From: Mucilaginibacter lacusdianchii
Lineage (GTDB): Bacteria > Bacteroidota > Bacteroidia > Sphingobacteriales > Sphingobacteriaceae
Assembly: GCF_009770985.1 (NCBI RefSeq)
Contig: NZ_WSRW01000002.1
Coordinates: forward strand, 1,426,001-1,490,000
Reading direction: 5' to 3'
Length of the DNA: 64,000 nucleotides
The position numbers were made by a program, and so were the translations under genes. The notes under the pieces were generated by a model. The model did not search any database. It saw only the letters and a program-made list of their open reading frames with translations, and was not told the DNA's origin. Positions 9,174-17,413 of the stretch are shown here, one piece after another (the stretch's first letter is position 1; each line of letters begins with the position of its first letter).

Positions 9174-9611
9174 ATGAAGCTCCTTATCATGATTGCAGCT
9201 TTATTGATTGTCTTTCTGCCTACGTCATGGGCACAGCATCACAAGAAAGCAAAGGTCAAACAAACTAACGTAAAATTTCCACCTCCTATCATCTTCGAGT
9301 TTGATCCTTACCCAGTATCCATTGATAGTGTTAGCCAACACCTATATGAGGAGGTGATTGTAACGAGTAAAGTATATGGACTTGAAATTACGAAGAAGCA
9401 CACGCTGCTTTACCTAGGTGCATCGTTTCCTATTCAGCAACTTACGGTTATTCTTATGGATGCGAATAGTAAGCGGTTAGCCAAAAATCTAAAGGGTAAA
9501 ACAGTGTCTGTCACAGGCAAGCTCTTTACGGACAATGACCGGGATGATGGCAAACCTATCATGTACATCAACTTTCCTCATCTGCTAAAGATAGTTCAAA
9601 ATAAATCCTAA
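9174..9611 (+). CDS. Secreted protein, possible OB-fold
   Basis: 145 residues with a Sec signal peptide (LLIMIAALLIVFLPTSWAQ). The mature part alternates short strands: EEVIVTSKVYGLEITKKH, TLLYLGASFPIQQLTVILMD, then LAKNLKGKTVSVTGKLFTD ending in an IxInFPhLLKIV strand. The arrangement of a lead strand, a 'LxLGxxFPxQxLTVxI' strand and 'LKGKTVxVTGKL' is what I would expect of small periplasmic OB-fold proteins. No active-site residues stand out. The next reading frame begins right at its stop and the two may be cotranscribed. Confidence 0.75.
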   Translation: MKLLIMIAALLIVFLPTSWAQHHKKAKVKQTNVKFPPPIIFEFDPYPVSIDSVSQHLYEEVIVTSKVYGLEITKKHTLLYLGASFPIQQLTVILMDANSKRLAKNLKGKTVSVTGKLFTDNDRDDGKPIMYINFPHLLKIVQNKS

Positions 9612-9613
9612 CT

Positions 9614-10009
9614 AAAGTATTCGATTCAGTAACGAAGCATCTTCTTATCCTAGCCTGTGTAGCCTTGTTCACTTGTAAAGCGTCAGCACAAAAAGCGGTA
9701 GTAAAGCAAGCAGATACCGCTTCATTCCATACTATTTGCGCTTCATTGTTGACAGAAGCCCATCTCAAGGTACCTCCAGTGTATTTATTAAGTGTTAAAG
9801 ACCGAGAATATATCATCAGTAATAAAGCTATCAATAAAAAGATGGTAAATGTAAGCTGGATTGGTGGTATTGAACTAATTGCGACGTCTGATGAAACAAC
9901 TGATGGACATGAAGTCCCACCACCAACTATCACCTTAAAGTTAAATGACAAAGAGCACCCGCAAGCATTCAACCGCCTTAAGCGTCACTTAAGGATCAAC
10001 AACCTCTAA
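9614..10009 (+). CDS. Secreted hypothetical protein lacking a normal start codon
   Basis: An open frame of about 132 codons whose first part reads VFDSVTKHLLILACVALFTC followed by KASAQ, an obvious signal peptide. There is no ATG, GTG or TTG before it. The only usable start in frame is TTG at 9665, which cuts the signal peptide in half. The codon at the expected start position (9611-9613) is ACT, directly followed by AAA GTA TTC. Either a rare start is used or the start codon has been lost. The mature protein (about 108 residues) has no recognisable domain; it contains VSWIGGIELIATSDET and ends LKRHLRINNL. It follows 9174-9611 directly. Confidence 0.5.
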   Translation, partial: KVFDSVTKHLLILACVALFTCKASAQKAVVKQADTASFHTICASLLTEAHLKVPPVYLLSVKDREYIISNKAINKKMVNVSWIGGIELIATSDETTDGHEVPPPTITLKLNDKEHPQAFNRLKRHLRINNL

Positions 10010-10056
10010 ATGAGGCTACCTTAAACATCACACAGACGTTAGATGTATGGAGTTGA

Positions 10057-10719
10057 TTATTCCCATATCCCTATGTCTGTCAGTTCATTGTTTTGTCTGA
10101 ACTGAAAGTACTGTATCCAGCCGAAAATCAATGGAAGAACCATCACTATCGGTAATATCATTACCGGCATGTTTGTAAAACAGAATCCAGCAACTACAGC
10201 AACACTCAGCGCACTCAATATATAAACTATATTCTTTCTTGCAAAGACTGACTTCAAATGGGTAATGTTCACCTCATTCGCTTGTTTATACAATTCAATG
10301 GTTGATTGAAGATCCATAAGAAAGGCTTCGAACTTATCGTCATTGCAAAAGTTGTTATTTGCTCCAATCTTGAACTTCGTTTTATCAATGAAACCAAAAA
10401 TAAATACCGCACCATTCTTACCCTTTTCAAGAGAATAGTATCTTAAGTCGCTAAATGGTATTCGTTTAAGCTTGTCAAGTTTTAACTCCACATAACTATC
10501 AGATAGCTGCGCAAGTCCACTCCTCTTAACCCTACCTTTGTTTAAGAAAAAAAAGAGTACACAAAAGGTGATAAGTAGTATCGGGATTACTTCAGAATAC
10601 TGATTGTTCAAAAACATTAACGGCAGCAACCATAATCCCAAACCTAGTATTACGAAGAAAATCAGGAACAGTAATATATCGGCACCTTGCTTTGTATATT
10701 CAAAGCTGTATTCTCTCAT
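10057..10719 (-). CDS. Membrane protein, PH-like (YcxB-type) arrangement
   Basis: 220 residues with two hydrophobic segments near the N-terminus (about 14-34 and 42-59). A soluble central region follows (about 65-145: SYVELKLDKLKRIPFSDLRY, GAVFIFGFIDKTKFKIGANN). Two more membrane segments lie near 165-205. Small membrane proteins with a bacterial PH-like domain between helices look like this, but I do not recognise a specific family. It stands alone on the minus strand; the neighbouring small genes point the other way or are broken. The start has an ATG with an AT-rich leader. Confidence 0.7.
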   Translation of the reverse strand: MREYSFEYTKQGADILLFLIFFVILGLGLWLLPLMFLNNQYSEVIPILLITFCVLFFFLNKGRVKRSGLAQLSDSYVELKLDKLKRIPFSDLRYYSLEKGKNGAVFIFGFIDKTKFKIGANNNFCNDDKFEAFLMDLQSTIELYKQANEVNITHLKSVFARKNIVYILSALSVAVVAGFCFTNMPVMILPIVMVLPLIFGWIQYFQFRQNNELTDIGIWE

Positions 10720-10860
10720 GAAGTTAAAATAAGTAAACTAACATACACAAATTGACTAAGATAGCTTATGTCAAAACAAGCTACCTTGAAATACAATTAA
10801 TAAGTTGCTTAACTCTTACCAGCTCAGACGATTTATCAAACTTAGGTGTAGCCTCAGAAG

Positions 10861-11334
10861 TCATTGGTCAAGTTGTTCACATTGGGGGCGAGACCTCGAA
10901 GAGAACCAAATTGAAACTAATTTTATACAGATGATTGCAAAAGCCGCAATTAAGAACGACGCTGACAACGCAAAATCCTTATTACGTCTAAATATAATCA
11001 CATCCGGATAATTCGTTAAGCCAGTCGTGTCTTCAAGTAATCCAAATGCTGGAATGCTGCCTATCACAATGAATACAGACAGTTATGAGCACACATAAAG
11101 CAACAAGCCCTTCATCCATATATTTTTTGCTAATGATGTGTTCTTTAAGCCATATGCGAACAATGTAAAAACGCCCGTTGTTAGTAAGGCAATAATGATA
11201 ATTGCCAAAAATAACATTCCTGTAGTTTGTTCTCCATCTGTTAAAGATGGAAGAAAGCTGATGATAAATATCAAACAGAAAATTACATTAAACAACGCTG
11301 CTAACTTAATATCAGATGCAATAGAACTCTTCAC
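10861..11334 (-). pseudogene. Small multi-pass membrane protein gene with in-frame stop
   Basis: Two minus-strand segments lie in the same reading frame, separated by one stop codon (TAA at 11083-11085). The first (11334-11083) has two hydrophobic segments (LAALFNVIFCLIFIISFL; MLFLAIIIIALLTTGVFTLF) and ends KGLLLYVCS. Directly after the stop the frame continues LSVFIVIGSIPAFGLLEDT, and a fourth hydrophobic segment FALSASFLIAAFAIICIKL ends near 10861. The stop falls inside what looks like a third membrane helix, so this is best read as a four-helix membrane protein with a nonsense mutation. The family is not recognised. Confidence 0.55.
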
Positions 11335-11597
11335 TCTTTAAAGTTTAAATACTTTTACTAATAGACAAGTTATATTCAATAATAATACACCTAATTTTAT
11401 ATAATTTACAAGGTACTACTTTTGACAAAGTGAACGATGTGTTACCGTGAAGCTAGAGTAGAGAATCAAGCAACTACATGCATAACGTATCTACTAATTA
11501 ATGCGAGTACAGCTACCTTGAGCAATATGTTCAATAGCGCTTTTCACTTTTTCATCTGATGTGTGAATTGGAAGCGAGTTTTTTGAACTGTTTGCTA

Positions 11598-11921
11598 TTA
11601 TTGGTTCAATTCATTTGCCACAAGCAAAACCACAGGTGCAATAAAGCCTAAGCTAAGGAACAAATAAAATAACCGATTATCCCTATATATCATTGCATTA
11701 AGAAACATAACTATTCCTGTGCCAACCCCTATGCCAATAAGCAGAAGCCAGCCATACATTATACCCTCACCCCAAGCAATTCGTTCTCCTTCACCTATAT
11801 GGCTACTTGCTTCTGCAAACCGGAAATGGAGTTTTATTTGACTGATGAGTAGCCATAGATATGCTATATAAGCAAGTATGGCTGCTAGATGTTTTTTAAT
11901 GATACGCAGGATGAATTGCAT
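11598..11921 (-). CDS. Hypothetical membrane protein, three hydrophobic segments
   Basis: 107 residues when started at the ATG of MQFILRIIKKHLAAILAYIA. An upstream in-frame ATG at 11954 would add a charged KVKPKP tail that fits poorly. Hydrophobic segments lie at about 10-28, 58-78 and 83-103, with an acidic loop (ASSHIGEGERIAWGEG) between the first two. No known domain is recognised. It is separated from its neighbours by more than 80 bp on each side and is probably transcribed alone. Confidence 0.6.
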   Translation of the reverse strand: MQFILRIIKKHLAAILAYIAYLWLLISQIKLHFRFAEASSHIGEGERIAWGEGIMYGWLLLIGIGVGTGIVMFLNAMIYRDNRLFYLFLSLGFIAPVVLLVANELNQ

Positions 11922-12039
11922 GGGTTTAGGTTTTACCTTTAATACCAACGGCAAAAAAAGGTAACCTTAAAGTTAGCTGAACCTGCGAGCGAATGAATCA
12001 TGTAACCTTTGTGAGAAAACAAGATTTTGGATTACTTAC

Positions 12040-12459
12040 TTAACAAGTAGAGATAATGGCATTTTCTACGAAATCCTCATTCATATACCCTCTTACTTCA
12101 TCATATTGCTTACTGTGATTGCTTAAAATTTTAAAATCGTTGTACCAGAACTCAGAATGATATAACATTTGAAAGATGAAGAATATATCACCGTTAGAGA
12201 ATTCTAAAAAATAACTTGTAAGTTCATCTTCTTTAATGTTAACTATCGTAACACCATCCGACAAGCAATGATAAACTATTAAATTCCAGTCATTCGATTT
12301 GACAGGGTTATCATTTTGCATCAGTTTAAACCTTGCAGAGTCAAAGTATAAATACAAACCATTATCAAATTGAAATAGCACTTGCAGTCCATAATGCACA
12401 TTGCGATTAAGTTTAGAATATATACTGACAACGTTTCTCCCTTTAATGGGTTCAATCAT
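12040..12459 (-). CDS. Hypothetical cytosolic protein
   Basis: 139 residues with no signal peptide or membrane segment. It is rich in aromatic and acidic residues, with alternating strand-like segments (HYGLQVLFQFDNGLYLYFDS, SYFLEFSNGDIFFIFQMLYH) and a charged C-terminus. It belongs to no family I can name. The size, acidity and company (DUF4304- and DUF2199-like neighbours) are the style of orphan immunity-type proteins in accessory clusters, which is inference only. It is on the same strand as the two genes to its right, with a gap of about 117 bp. Confidence 0.6.
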   Translation of the reverse strand: MIEPIKGRNVVSIYSKLNRNVHYGLQVLFQFDNGLYLYFDSARFKLMQNDNPVKSNDWNLIVYHCLSDGVTIVNIKEDELTSYFLEFSNGDIFFIFQMLYHSEFWYNDFKILSNHSKQYDEVRGYMNEDFVENAIISTC

Positions 12460-12576
12460 ACTGATTTGTTTTACTTGTAGACTATAGAGTAGTAATTGGT
12501 AACATCAAAGTGAAAGTGATATACAATTTAACCAACTAACCTCAAAAAAATAGCTACAAAACTATTGTGGGCATCA

Positions 12577-13095
12577 TTAACCACCTTTGTGCCACTCTTT
12601 AAGTATTTGTTGTACTTTGTTTAATGCTTCCTGAAATGTTATACCATGCTCCTGATCGTAGCGTAGCTGATGATCGTCTGTAACTTTAATAGCGGGTATG
12701 TAACCTACTTCGCTTTCATGCGCAATGGTTTTAAGATTTAATGTACTACCGTAAGTAGGAACCAGGGTTTGTAACCAACCGAAGTAAGGTTGTTGTTCAA
12801 TGCGTTTAGGATCGTCCCACAACTCGCTCCTTAGTTCGAAGTTTGCTTTACTTATCGTTGTCCATACATTAAACGTTAAGTCTTCTTCATAATCAATGAT
12901 GGGTATGGTTATGCGTCCTCTATGAAAGTAATGGTCATCAATTACACATAAGCTCTCTGACAATTCAATCCGTGCTTCACGTTCATCAGGTGGTACATCA
13001 AAATAGTAATCGGGATACTGACCGCCAAAGCATAACGGCATTTCGTCGTAAACTTGGCCACAACACGAGCAGGTAAAGGTGACGGGTGCTGACAT
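12577..13095 (-). CDS. DUF2199 domain-containing protein
   Basis: A 172-residue cytosolic protein matching DUF2199 along its length. It has an N-terminal zinc-ribbon-like start (FTCSCCGQVYDEMPLCFGGQ), then PDYYFDVPPDEREARIELSE and SLCVIDDHYFHRGRITIPII, the diagnostic 'CVIDxxxFxxRGxxxIPI' stretch, followed by FNVWTTISKANFELRSELW. The C-terminal part ends with FQEALNKVQQILKEWHKGG. The family's biochemical role is not established. It starts 3 bp after the stop of 13099-13653 on the same strand, so the two are cotranscribed. Confidence 0.88.
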   Translation of the reverse strand: MSAPVTFTCSCCGQVYDEMPLCFGGQYPDYYFDVPPDEREARIELSESLCVIDDHYFHRGRITIPIIDYEEDLTFNVWTTISKANFELRSELWDDPKRIEQQPYFGWLQTLVPTYGSTLNLKTIAHESEVGYIPAIKVTDDHQLRYDQEHGITFQEALNKVQQILKEWHKGG

Positions 13096-13098
13096 ATA

Positions 13099-13653
13099 TC
13101 AATAAGATTCTAAAAATTCTTGTATTGCATCTTCGCTATCCAGATTCAGGATGGCGTTAGCAAGCTTTACTTGCCCTTTGGAGACCGCAATTGCAGCCAG
13201 GGCGCTTGACGCTAACTCCAGCTTCCATACTTGTTCCAGTACTGATGCTGCAAGTCCTCTTAAAGTCTGCATGGCTGTATCATAATCGCTTTTCAGTTTG
13301 CTAGGTATGAGCGTGCTGGTATTAACCCGCTGCACCTCTATAAGCGTTACAAGACCAAGCACATTCCAGTCTACCAAGCCGCTTTCTTTAGCGATTCTGA
13401 CAAGATAAGGAACCGCATACAACGATGCCAAACCTATATCTCCCTGGTGGTGTAACTCGTTCCATAGTACCTGGTAAATAGGCATTGCCTGCTGCAGTGT
13501 AGCTGCTTGTTGCAATTGCCTTAAAGCAGTTGAGGCATCATAAGCTGTACCCTTATAACCCCCTTCCAGCTTTTTCCAGTTAGGATCATCTAAACTTAAC
13601 AGTGGTTCGTTGAAAGGTTGATTGGGAAAAAAGTTACCGAGTAAGAATGCCAT
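13099..13653 (-). CDS. Hypothetical helical (HEAT-like) protein
   Basis: A 184-residue, helix-rich cytosolic protein with a repeating helical layout (DASTALRQLQQAATLQQAMP, LYAVPYLVRIAKESGLVDW, TLRGLAASVLEQVWKLELAS, SSALAAIAVSKGQVKLANAI), resembling HEAT/ARM-type repeats. The N-terminus FLLGNFFPNQPFNEPLLSLD and the PNWKKLEGGY segment recur in uncharacterised Bacteroidota proteins. Its stop is 3 bp before the DUF2199 gene start, so the two form a small operon. The function is unknown; association with DUF2199 is the only clue. Confidence 0.7.
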   Translation of the reverse strand: MAFLLGNFFPNQPFNEPLLSLDDPNWKKLEGGYKGTAYDASTALRQLQQAATLQQAMPIYQVLWNELHHQGDIGLASLYAVPYLVRIAKESGLVDWNVLGLVTLIEVQRVNTSTLIPSKLKSDYDTAMQTLRGLAASVLEQVWKLELASSALAAIAVSKGQVKLANAILNLDSEDAIQEFLESY

Positions 13654-13778
13654 GTGAGCAAGTTTAAGACTCTAAAATAACAATTAGTAAGTTATGAATA
13701 TATATAGGTTCACTTAAATTCGTGTGCTTGTAAACCAATATAGCAGCTTTTGGACTATTAGTAATCCTGTTGCTCAGT

Positions 13779-13940
13779 ATGAATATCGGAACTGGAGTCT
13801 TCTACCTATTTGTCATTGCATATCCTTTTTCAAAGCCAATTGAGCCCCGATGGTTGGGCTCAATATTATTTTACAGTGGCGTTCTGTTAAAATGGTCTTT
13901 GATTCTATATTTGTTTATTAAGTCAATGAAAATGTTATAA
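13779..13940 (+). CDS. Small membrane protein or 5'-truncated remnant
   Basis: A 53-codon frame reading MNIGTGVFYLFVIAYPFSKP and ending WSLILYLFIKSMKML, with two hydrophobic segments. The frame is open further upstream (IAAFGLLVILLLS just before the ATG) to a stop at 13731 without another start codon. This looks like the surviving end of a larger membrane protein. It lies 6 bp before the next gene on the same strand and could be its operon partner. Existence as a protein is uncertain. Confidence 0.35.
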   Translation: MNIGTGVFYLFVIAYPFSKPIEPRWLGSILFYSGVLLKWSLILYLFIKSMKML

Positions 13941-13946
13941 TACCCT

Positions 13947-14393
13947 ATGAAGCAAGCATTCATGTATAGTTTGAAAGTATGGATAACCACCGCCTGCTTG
14001 GGTCCTTTTGTTACAGGCATTGTGCTTATCATTACTGATCCTCTAATTTACAGACTGTCTGATTTAGCTGATGCGAGCATGGTTTACACTATCATTGCAG
14101 GACTTTTTGTATGCGGCCCCGCATACGCTTTAACAGGTCTTATTGTATATTTCCTACTGGCAAAACTGAAGTCCGTTAAGCGGTTAAAGGTTTCAATAAC
14201 GTTTATCACTACGGCCATAGTGCTATTGTCTTTTGCTATCGTGGACTATCACGCGCTCATCAACAGTAATTACTGGCCAAGCTTATTACCTTGGCTTGCC
14301 TGTTATTATGCTGTTACAGTTGCTGGAATTTGGTTTTATAAGGTTGAGCCTTATAAACAAACAGTAGAAGCGATAGAACACATAGGCACATGA
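13947..14393 (+). CDS. Four-helix hypothetical membrane protein (first of a tandem pair)
   Basis: 148 residues with four hydrophobic segments (about 10-30, 45-75, 83-103, 110-132) and short loops, ending in a charged tail (KVEPYKQTVEAIEHIGT). No named family is recognised. Its stop overlaps the ATG of the next gene (ATGA at 14390-14393). That next gene starts with nearly the same residues (MKQAFMYSLKVW versus MKQAFTYSFKV), so the pair arose by tandem duplication and was translationally coupled. Confidence 0.65.
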   Translation: MKQAFMYSLKVWITTACLGPFVTGIVLIITDPLIYRLSDLADASMVYTIIAGLFVCGPAYALTGLIVYFLLAKLKSVKRLKVSITFITTAIVLLSFAIVDYHALINSNYWPSLLPWLACYYAVTVAGIWFYKVEPYKQTVEAIEHIGT

Positions 14394-14776
14394 AGCAAGC
14401 ATTCACATATAGTTTTAAGGTGTAGCTGACAACTTTGTTCCTACCAATGGTTTTAGGCATCATACTATTTCGTTTAAACGCCAGTGATATATTAAGTTAC
14501 TTCTATGCCCTGATTAAGGATGTTGGCATTATTGCAATTAGTGGATTGTTATTCTTCATGCTGGTTAACTTCCTCTTACTTAAAAAATCACAATCCACGG
14601 TTAAAATTAAAGCTTTACTTAGCTTACTTGCATTTGTAATAATTACAGTTGGCTATTGTAGCAGCATAACAATAACATATCTACCGCCCGACCTTTGCAA
14701 CATGGCAACTTATGTTTCAGTAGCAATAGTGTCCATTTGGCTTTATAGGTTAAAAACCAGCATTCAGTCGTTATGA
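14390..14776 (+). pseudogene. Tandem paralogue of the preceding membrane gene with premature stop
   Basis: It starts with ATG overlapping the upstream stop (ATGA) and reads MKQAFTYSFKV, then TAG at 14423-14425, then continues in the same frame as LTTLFLPMVLGIILFRLNAS with three or four hydrophobic segments to 14776. The preceding paralogue has Trp (TGG) at the position of the stop, so TGG to TAG is the likely inactivating change. The remainder (113 codons from a TTG at 14435) is intact. It could still be expressed by reinitiation, but a nonsense pseudogene is the simpler reading. Confidence 0.65.
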
Positions 14777-14844
14777 TAAAAGCCAAAGGTGATGATTTGG
14801 CGAAAGCTACTAATGGTGCAGTTACCAAAGCAGTAAAAGCGTAA
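14773..14844 (+). CDS. Possible 23-residue coupled ORF
   Basis: ATG overlaps the stop of the preceding frame (ATGA at 14773-14776) and encodes 23 residues (MIKAKGDDLAKATNGAVTKA, then VKA), a plausible short amphipathic helix. The overlap and position suggest coupling, but the length is too short to be confident. It ends directly against the convergent epimerase gene. Confidence 0.2.
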   Translation: MIKAKGDDLAKATNGAVTKAVKA

Positions 14845-15837
14845 TTAAATATCAGCATCACCAAAACTATCCATAGTAATTGCTAATCCTTTTTGAAACA
14901 TCACATCGGGTGCATACCCAAGCAAACGCTGTGCTTTGCTAATATCGGCTATACTGTGCCGTACGTCGCCAATCCGGTCGGCGCGATGTTGTGCCTGGAT
15001 GAATATTTTTTCATTTTCGGTAATTAGCGACCAAAGCTGATTAAGCGATACCTGCTCGCCGCAAGCTACATTATATACCTGGTTGATTGCAGCGTCGTTA
15101 TCAACAAAAAAAGCGCGAATGTTAGCTTGAACTGCATTTTGCACAAAAGTAAAATCACGTGTTTGCTCCCCATCACCATTGATAAATGCTGGCCTGTTTT
15201 CTTTTACGGCCTGGATAAACATTGGAATTACAGCAGCATACTCACCTGCCGGACTTTGCTTTGGCCCAAAAACGTTGAAATACCGCAATCCGATAAGTTC
15301 TAAACCATATGTTTTGGCAAACACATCAGCATATAATTCATTTATATACTTGGTAACCGCATAAGGCGACAAAGGCCGCCCAATGCGTTCTTCCACCTTT
15401 GGCAGTTCCTGACTATCTCCATAAGTTGACGATGATGCCGCATAAACAAGCCGCTGCACCCTACCACTCTCTTTTACAGCACTGAGCATGTTTAAAAATC
15501 CGGTAACATTTACGGCATTGGTAGTAAGTGGATCGTTAACCGAACGAGGTACTGAACCCAGTGCTGCCTGATGACTAATGTAATCAACACCTTGCACCGC
15601 TTTGCTACAAACGTCCGCATCCCGAATGTCGCCTTCCAGCAGCTCGAAAGCCGGATGATGCTCAAACGCCAATAAATTTTTACGAAACCCGGTTGAAAAG
15701 TTATCCAGCACACGCACTTTACCTGCGCCGTACCTGAGCAGATAAGCTACGATATTAGAACCGATAAAGCCCGCTCCACCGGTTACTAGAAAGGTAAATT
15801 TGCTTAAATCACAATTATGGTAAGGGTTATCGTACAT
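14845..15837 (-). CDS. NAD-dependent UDP-HexNAc 4-epimerase (WbpP/TviC-like)
   Basis: A 330-residue extended SDR enzyme. It has the Rossmann motif TGGAGFIG (about 19-26), the DNFSTG motif after the second strand, and AALGSVPRSVNDP with the Ser/Arg-rich loop seen in UDP-GlcNAc-type 4-epimerases. The catalytic set is SSSTYG...PYAVTKYINE (Tyr-x3-Lys), followed by RYFNVFGPKQSP and GDGEQTRDFTFV. The likely reaction is C4 epimerisation of UDP-HexNAc or its uronic acid in the cytosol. It lies 18 bp after the sugar dehydrogenase on the same strand. Together the two give the WbpO/WbpP- or TviB/TviC-type route to UDP-GalNAcA-like precursors for a surface polysaccharide. Confidence 0.9.
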   Translation of the reverse strand: MYDNPYHNCDLSKFTFLVTGGAGFIGSNIVAYLLRYGAGKVRVLDNFSTGFRKNLLAFEHHPAFELLEGDIRDADVCSKAVQGVDYISHQAALGSVPRSVNDPLTTNAVNVTGFLNMLSAVKESGRVQRLVYAASSSTYGDSQELPKVEERIGRPLSPYAVTKYINELYADVFAKTYGLELIGLRYFNVFGPKQSPAGEYAAVIPMFIQAVKENRPAFINGDGEQTRDFTFVQNAVQANIRAFFVDNDAAINQVYNVACGEQVSLNQLWSLITENEKIFIQAQHRADRIGDVRHSIADISKAQRLLGYAPDVMFQKGLAITMDSFGDADI

Positions 15838-15855
15838 TGGTATATATTGTAAAAT

Positions 15856-17151
15856 TTACAAACGACCGTCCACCATCGATTTATCCAGCATGCCTTTTAC
15901 ATCATACAACACGCCGCCATCAACCAGCAATGATTTAAAATCAAGCTCTTGAAAGTCATCATGACATACAGCCAGTATCACCGCACTGTACCGCTTTGCA
16001 GGTTGCAGGCTGTTCAGGCAATCAATACCATACTCATGCTTCACTTCGGCACAATTGGCCCAAGGATCAAAAACGGTTATATTAGCTTTATACTGTTGCA
16101 GCTCTTTGATAATATCAACCACCTTGGTATTACGCACATCAGGGCAGTTTTCTTTAAAGGTAATACCCAGAATCAGTACATCGGCACCCCACACAATAAT
16201 TTCTTTCTTCACCATTAGCTTTACTACAGCGTCGGCTATATAAGCTCCCATTCCGTCATTGATACGGCGGCCGGAAAGAATAATTTCGGGATAGTAGCCA
16301 ACTGAGTTAGCTTTTTGTGCCAGATAATAAGGATCAACACCAATGCAATGGCCACCTACTAAACCCGGCTTAAACGGCAAAAAATTCCATTTGGTTGAGG
16401 CTGCCTCCAATACCTCGAGTGTGTCTATCCCAAGCAGGTAAAATATTTTGGATAACTCATTTACAAAGGCAATATTGATATCGCGCTGCGCATTTTCAAT
16501 CACCTTTGCTGCTTCGGCTACTTTAATAGACGGCGCAAGATGAGTACCTGCGGTAATGATAGAGCTGTATAGTTGATCTATTTGCGCACCAATTTCGGGC
16601 GTTGATCCTGATGTTACCTTTTTTATATTGGGTAAACGGCGGGTGCTGTCTCCGGGGTTAATACGCTCTGGTGAGTACCCGCAAAAAAAATCGGCATTAA
16701 AGTGAAGTCCGGAAGTTTTTTCTAAAATCGGTACACATACCTCTTCGGTACATCCGGGATAAACGGTCGATTCGTAAACTACTACATCGCCTTTTTTTAG
16801 CGCCTGCCCTACCGTTTCAGATGCTTTAAGTAAAGAGCTTAAATCTGGGTTGTTATACTGGTCTACCGGGGTAGGCACCGTAACAATAAAGATATTACAA
16901 GCTTGCAGGTAATTGCTGTCTGCTGTGAAATACACACCGCTACTACTGTTAGCCGGCATTGAAACAGCCTTTAGTTCTTCGGGACTGGTTTCGAGGGTAT
17001 GATCGTTGCCGCTGTTTAGTTCGTTGATTCGGCTGGTATTGATATCAAAGCCAACAACTTTATATTTTTTACCAAATTCAACAGCCAATGGCAAGCCTAC
17101 ATATCCTAAACCAATAATGGCAATTGTATCAGTTTGGTTATTTACCGACAT
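15856..17151 (-). CDS. Nucleotide sugar 6-dehydrogenase (UDP-HexNAc type, WbpA/TviB-like)
   Basis: A 431-residue UDP-sugar dehydrogenase. The NAD site is [19 protein letters not shown] near residue 14-32, followed by [34 protein letters not shown] and [13 protein letters not shown]. The catalytic Cys is in [19 protein letters not shown], and the C-terminal domain has [16 protein letters not shown]. The [12 protein letters not shown] version and SPERINPGD are typical of the UDP-GlcNAc/GalNAc 6-dehydrogenases rather than of UDP-glucose enzymes. It performs the two-step NAD oxidation at C6. It is the first gene of a two-gene operon with the epimerase, and a good promoter lies about 130 bp upstream. 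Confidence 0.93.
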   Translation of the reverse strand: MSVNNQTDTIAIIGLGYVGLPLAVEFGKKYKVVGFDINTSRINELNSGNDHTLETSPEELKAVSMPANSSSGVYFTADSNYLQACNIFIVTVPTPVDQYNNPDLSSLLKASETVGQALKKGDVVVYESTVYPGCTEEVCVPILEKTSGLHFNADFFCGYSPERINPGDSTRRLPNIKKVTSGSTPEIGAQIDQLYSSIITAGTHLAPSIKVAEAAKVIENAQRDINIAFVNELSKIFYLLGIDTLEVLEAASTKWNFLPFKPGLVGGHCIGVDPYYLAQKANSVGYYPEIILSGRRINDGMGAYIADAVVKLMVKKEIIVWGADVLILGITFKENCPDVRNTKVVDIIKELQQYKANITVFDPWANCAEVKHEYGIDCLNSLQPAKRYSAVILAVCHDDFQELDFKSLLVDGGVLYDVKGMLDKSMVDGRL

Positions 17152-17280
17152 GCTTAGATTTTAATTTAAGAATGTTATATAATTTTTCTGCAGCCAGCAA
17201 ACCTGCCGTTAATAACAAACCCATAATTGCTGTTATAATTATGCACTTTAAAGGGCTTATAAAAGTCCGGCGTTTCGCAA

Positions 17281-17313
17281 CAAAGATAAACCAACATTTG
17301 TTTTAAACCCAAA
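17281..17313 (-). promoter_or_regulatory. Bacteroidota-type promoter of the sugar-nucleotide operon
   Basis: On the minus strand TTTG (17313-17310) is followed after 21 nt by TATCTTTG (17288-17281), fitting the Bacteroidota primary sigma pattern TTTG-N19-21-TAnnTTTG. It would give a leader of about 120 nt before the dehydrogenase start. A minus-strand open frame in the leader (ending [15 protein letters not shown] and overlapping the dehydrogenase start) has only a 28-codon ATG-started version and is not called as a gene. Confidence 0.55.
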
Positions 17314-17413
17314 CCTGACGCCTTTTATAAACAATATGTAATTAACTTATAGTATAACACGACAACTAAATTACTTATTCACTTAATTTGTGTTGTAACT
17401 CTCTTATAAACCT

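Noticed and set aside
9568..9972. 134-codon minus-strand frame opposite the 9614-10009 gene
   Set aside because: It has no signal or domain, and the plus strand has a clear signal peptide and continuous coding character.
10752..11011. Two overlapping plus-strand frames of 60 and 68 codons
   Set aside because: They contradict each other, have no domain, and oppose the membrane-protein pseudogene on the minus strand.
15150..15170. CACGTG core resembling a parS site
   Set aside because: Only the central bases match TGTTTCACGTGAAACA, and it is inside the epimerase coding sequence.
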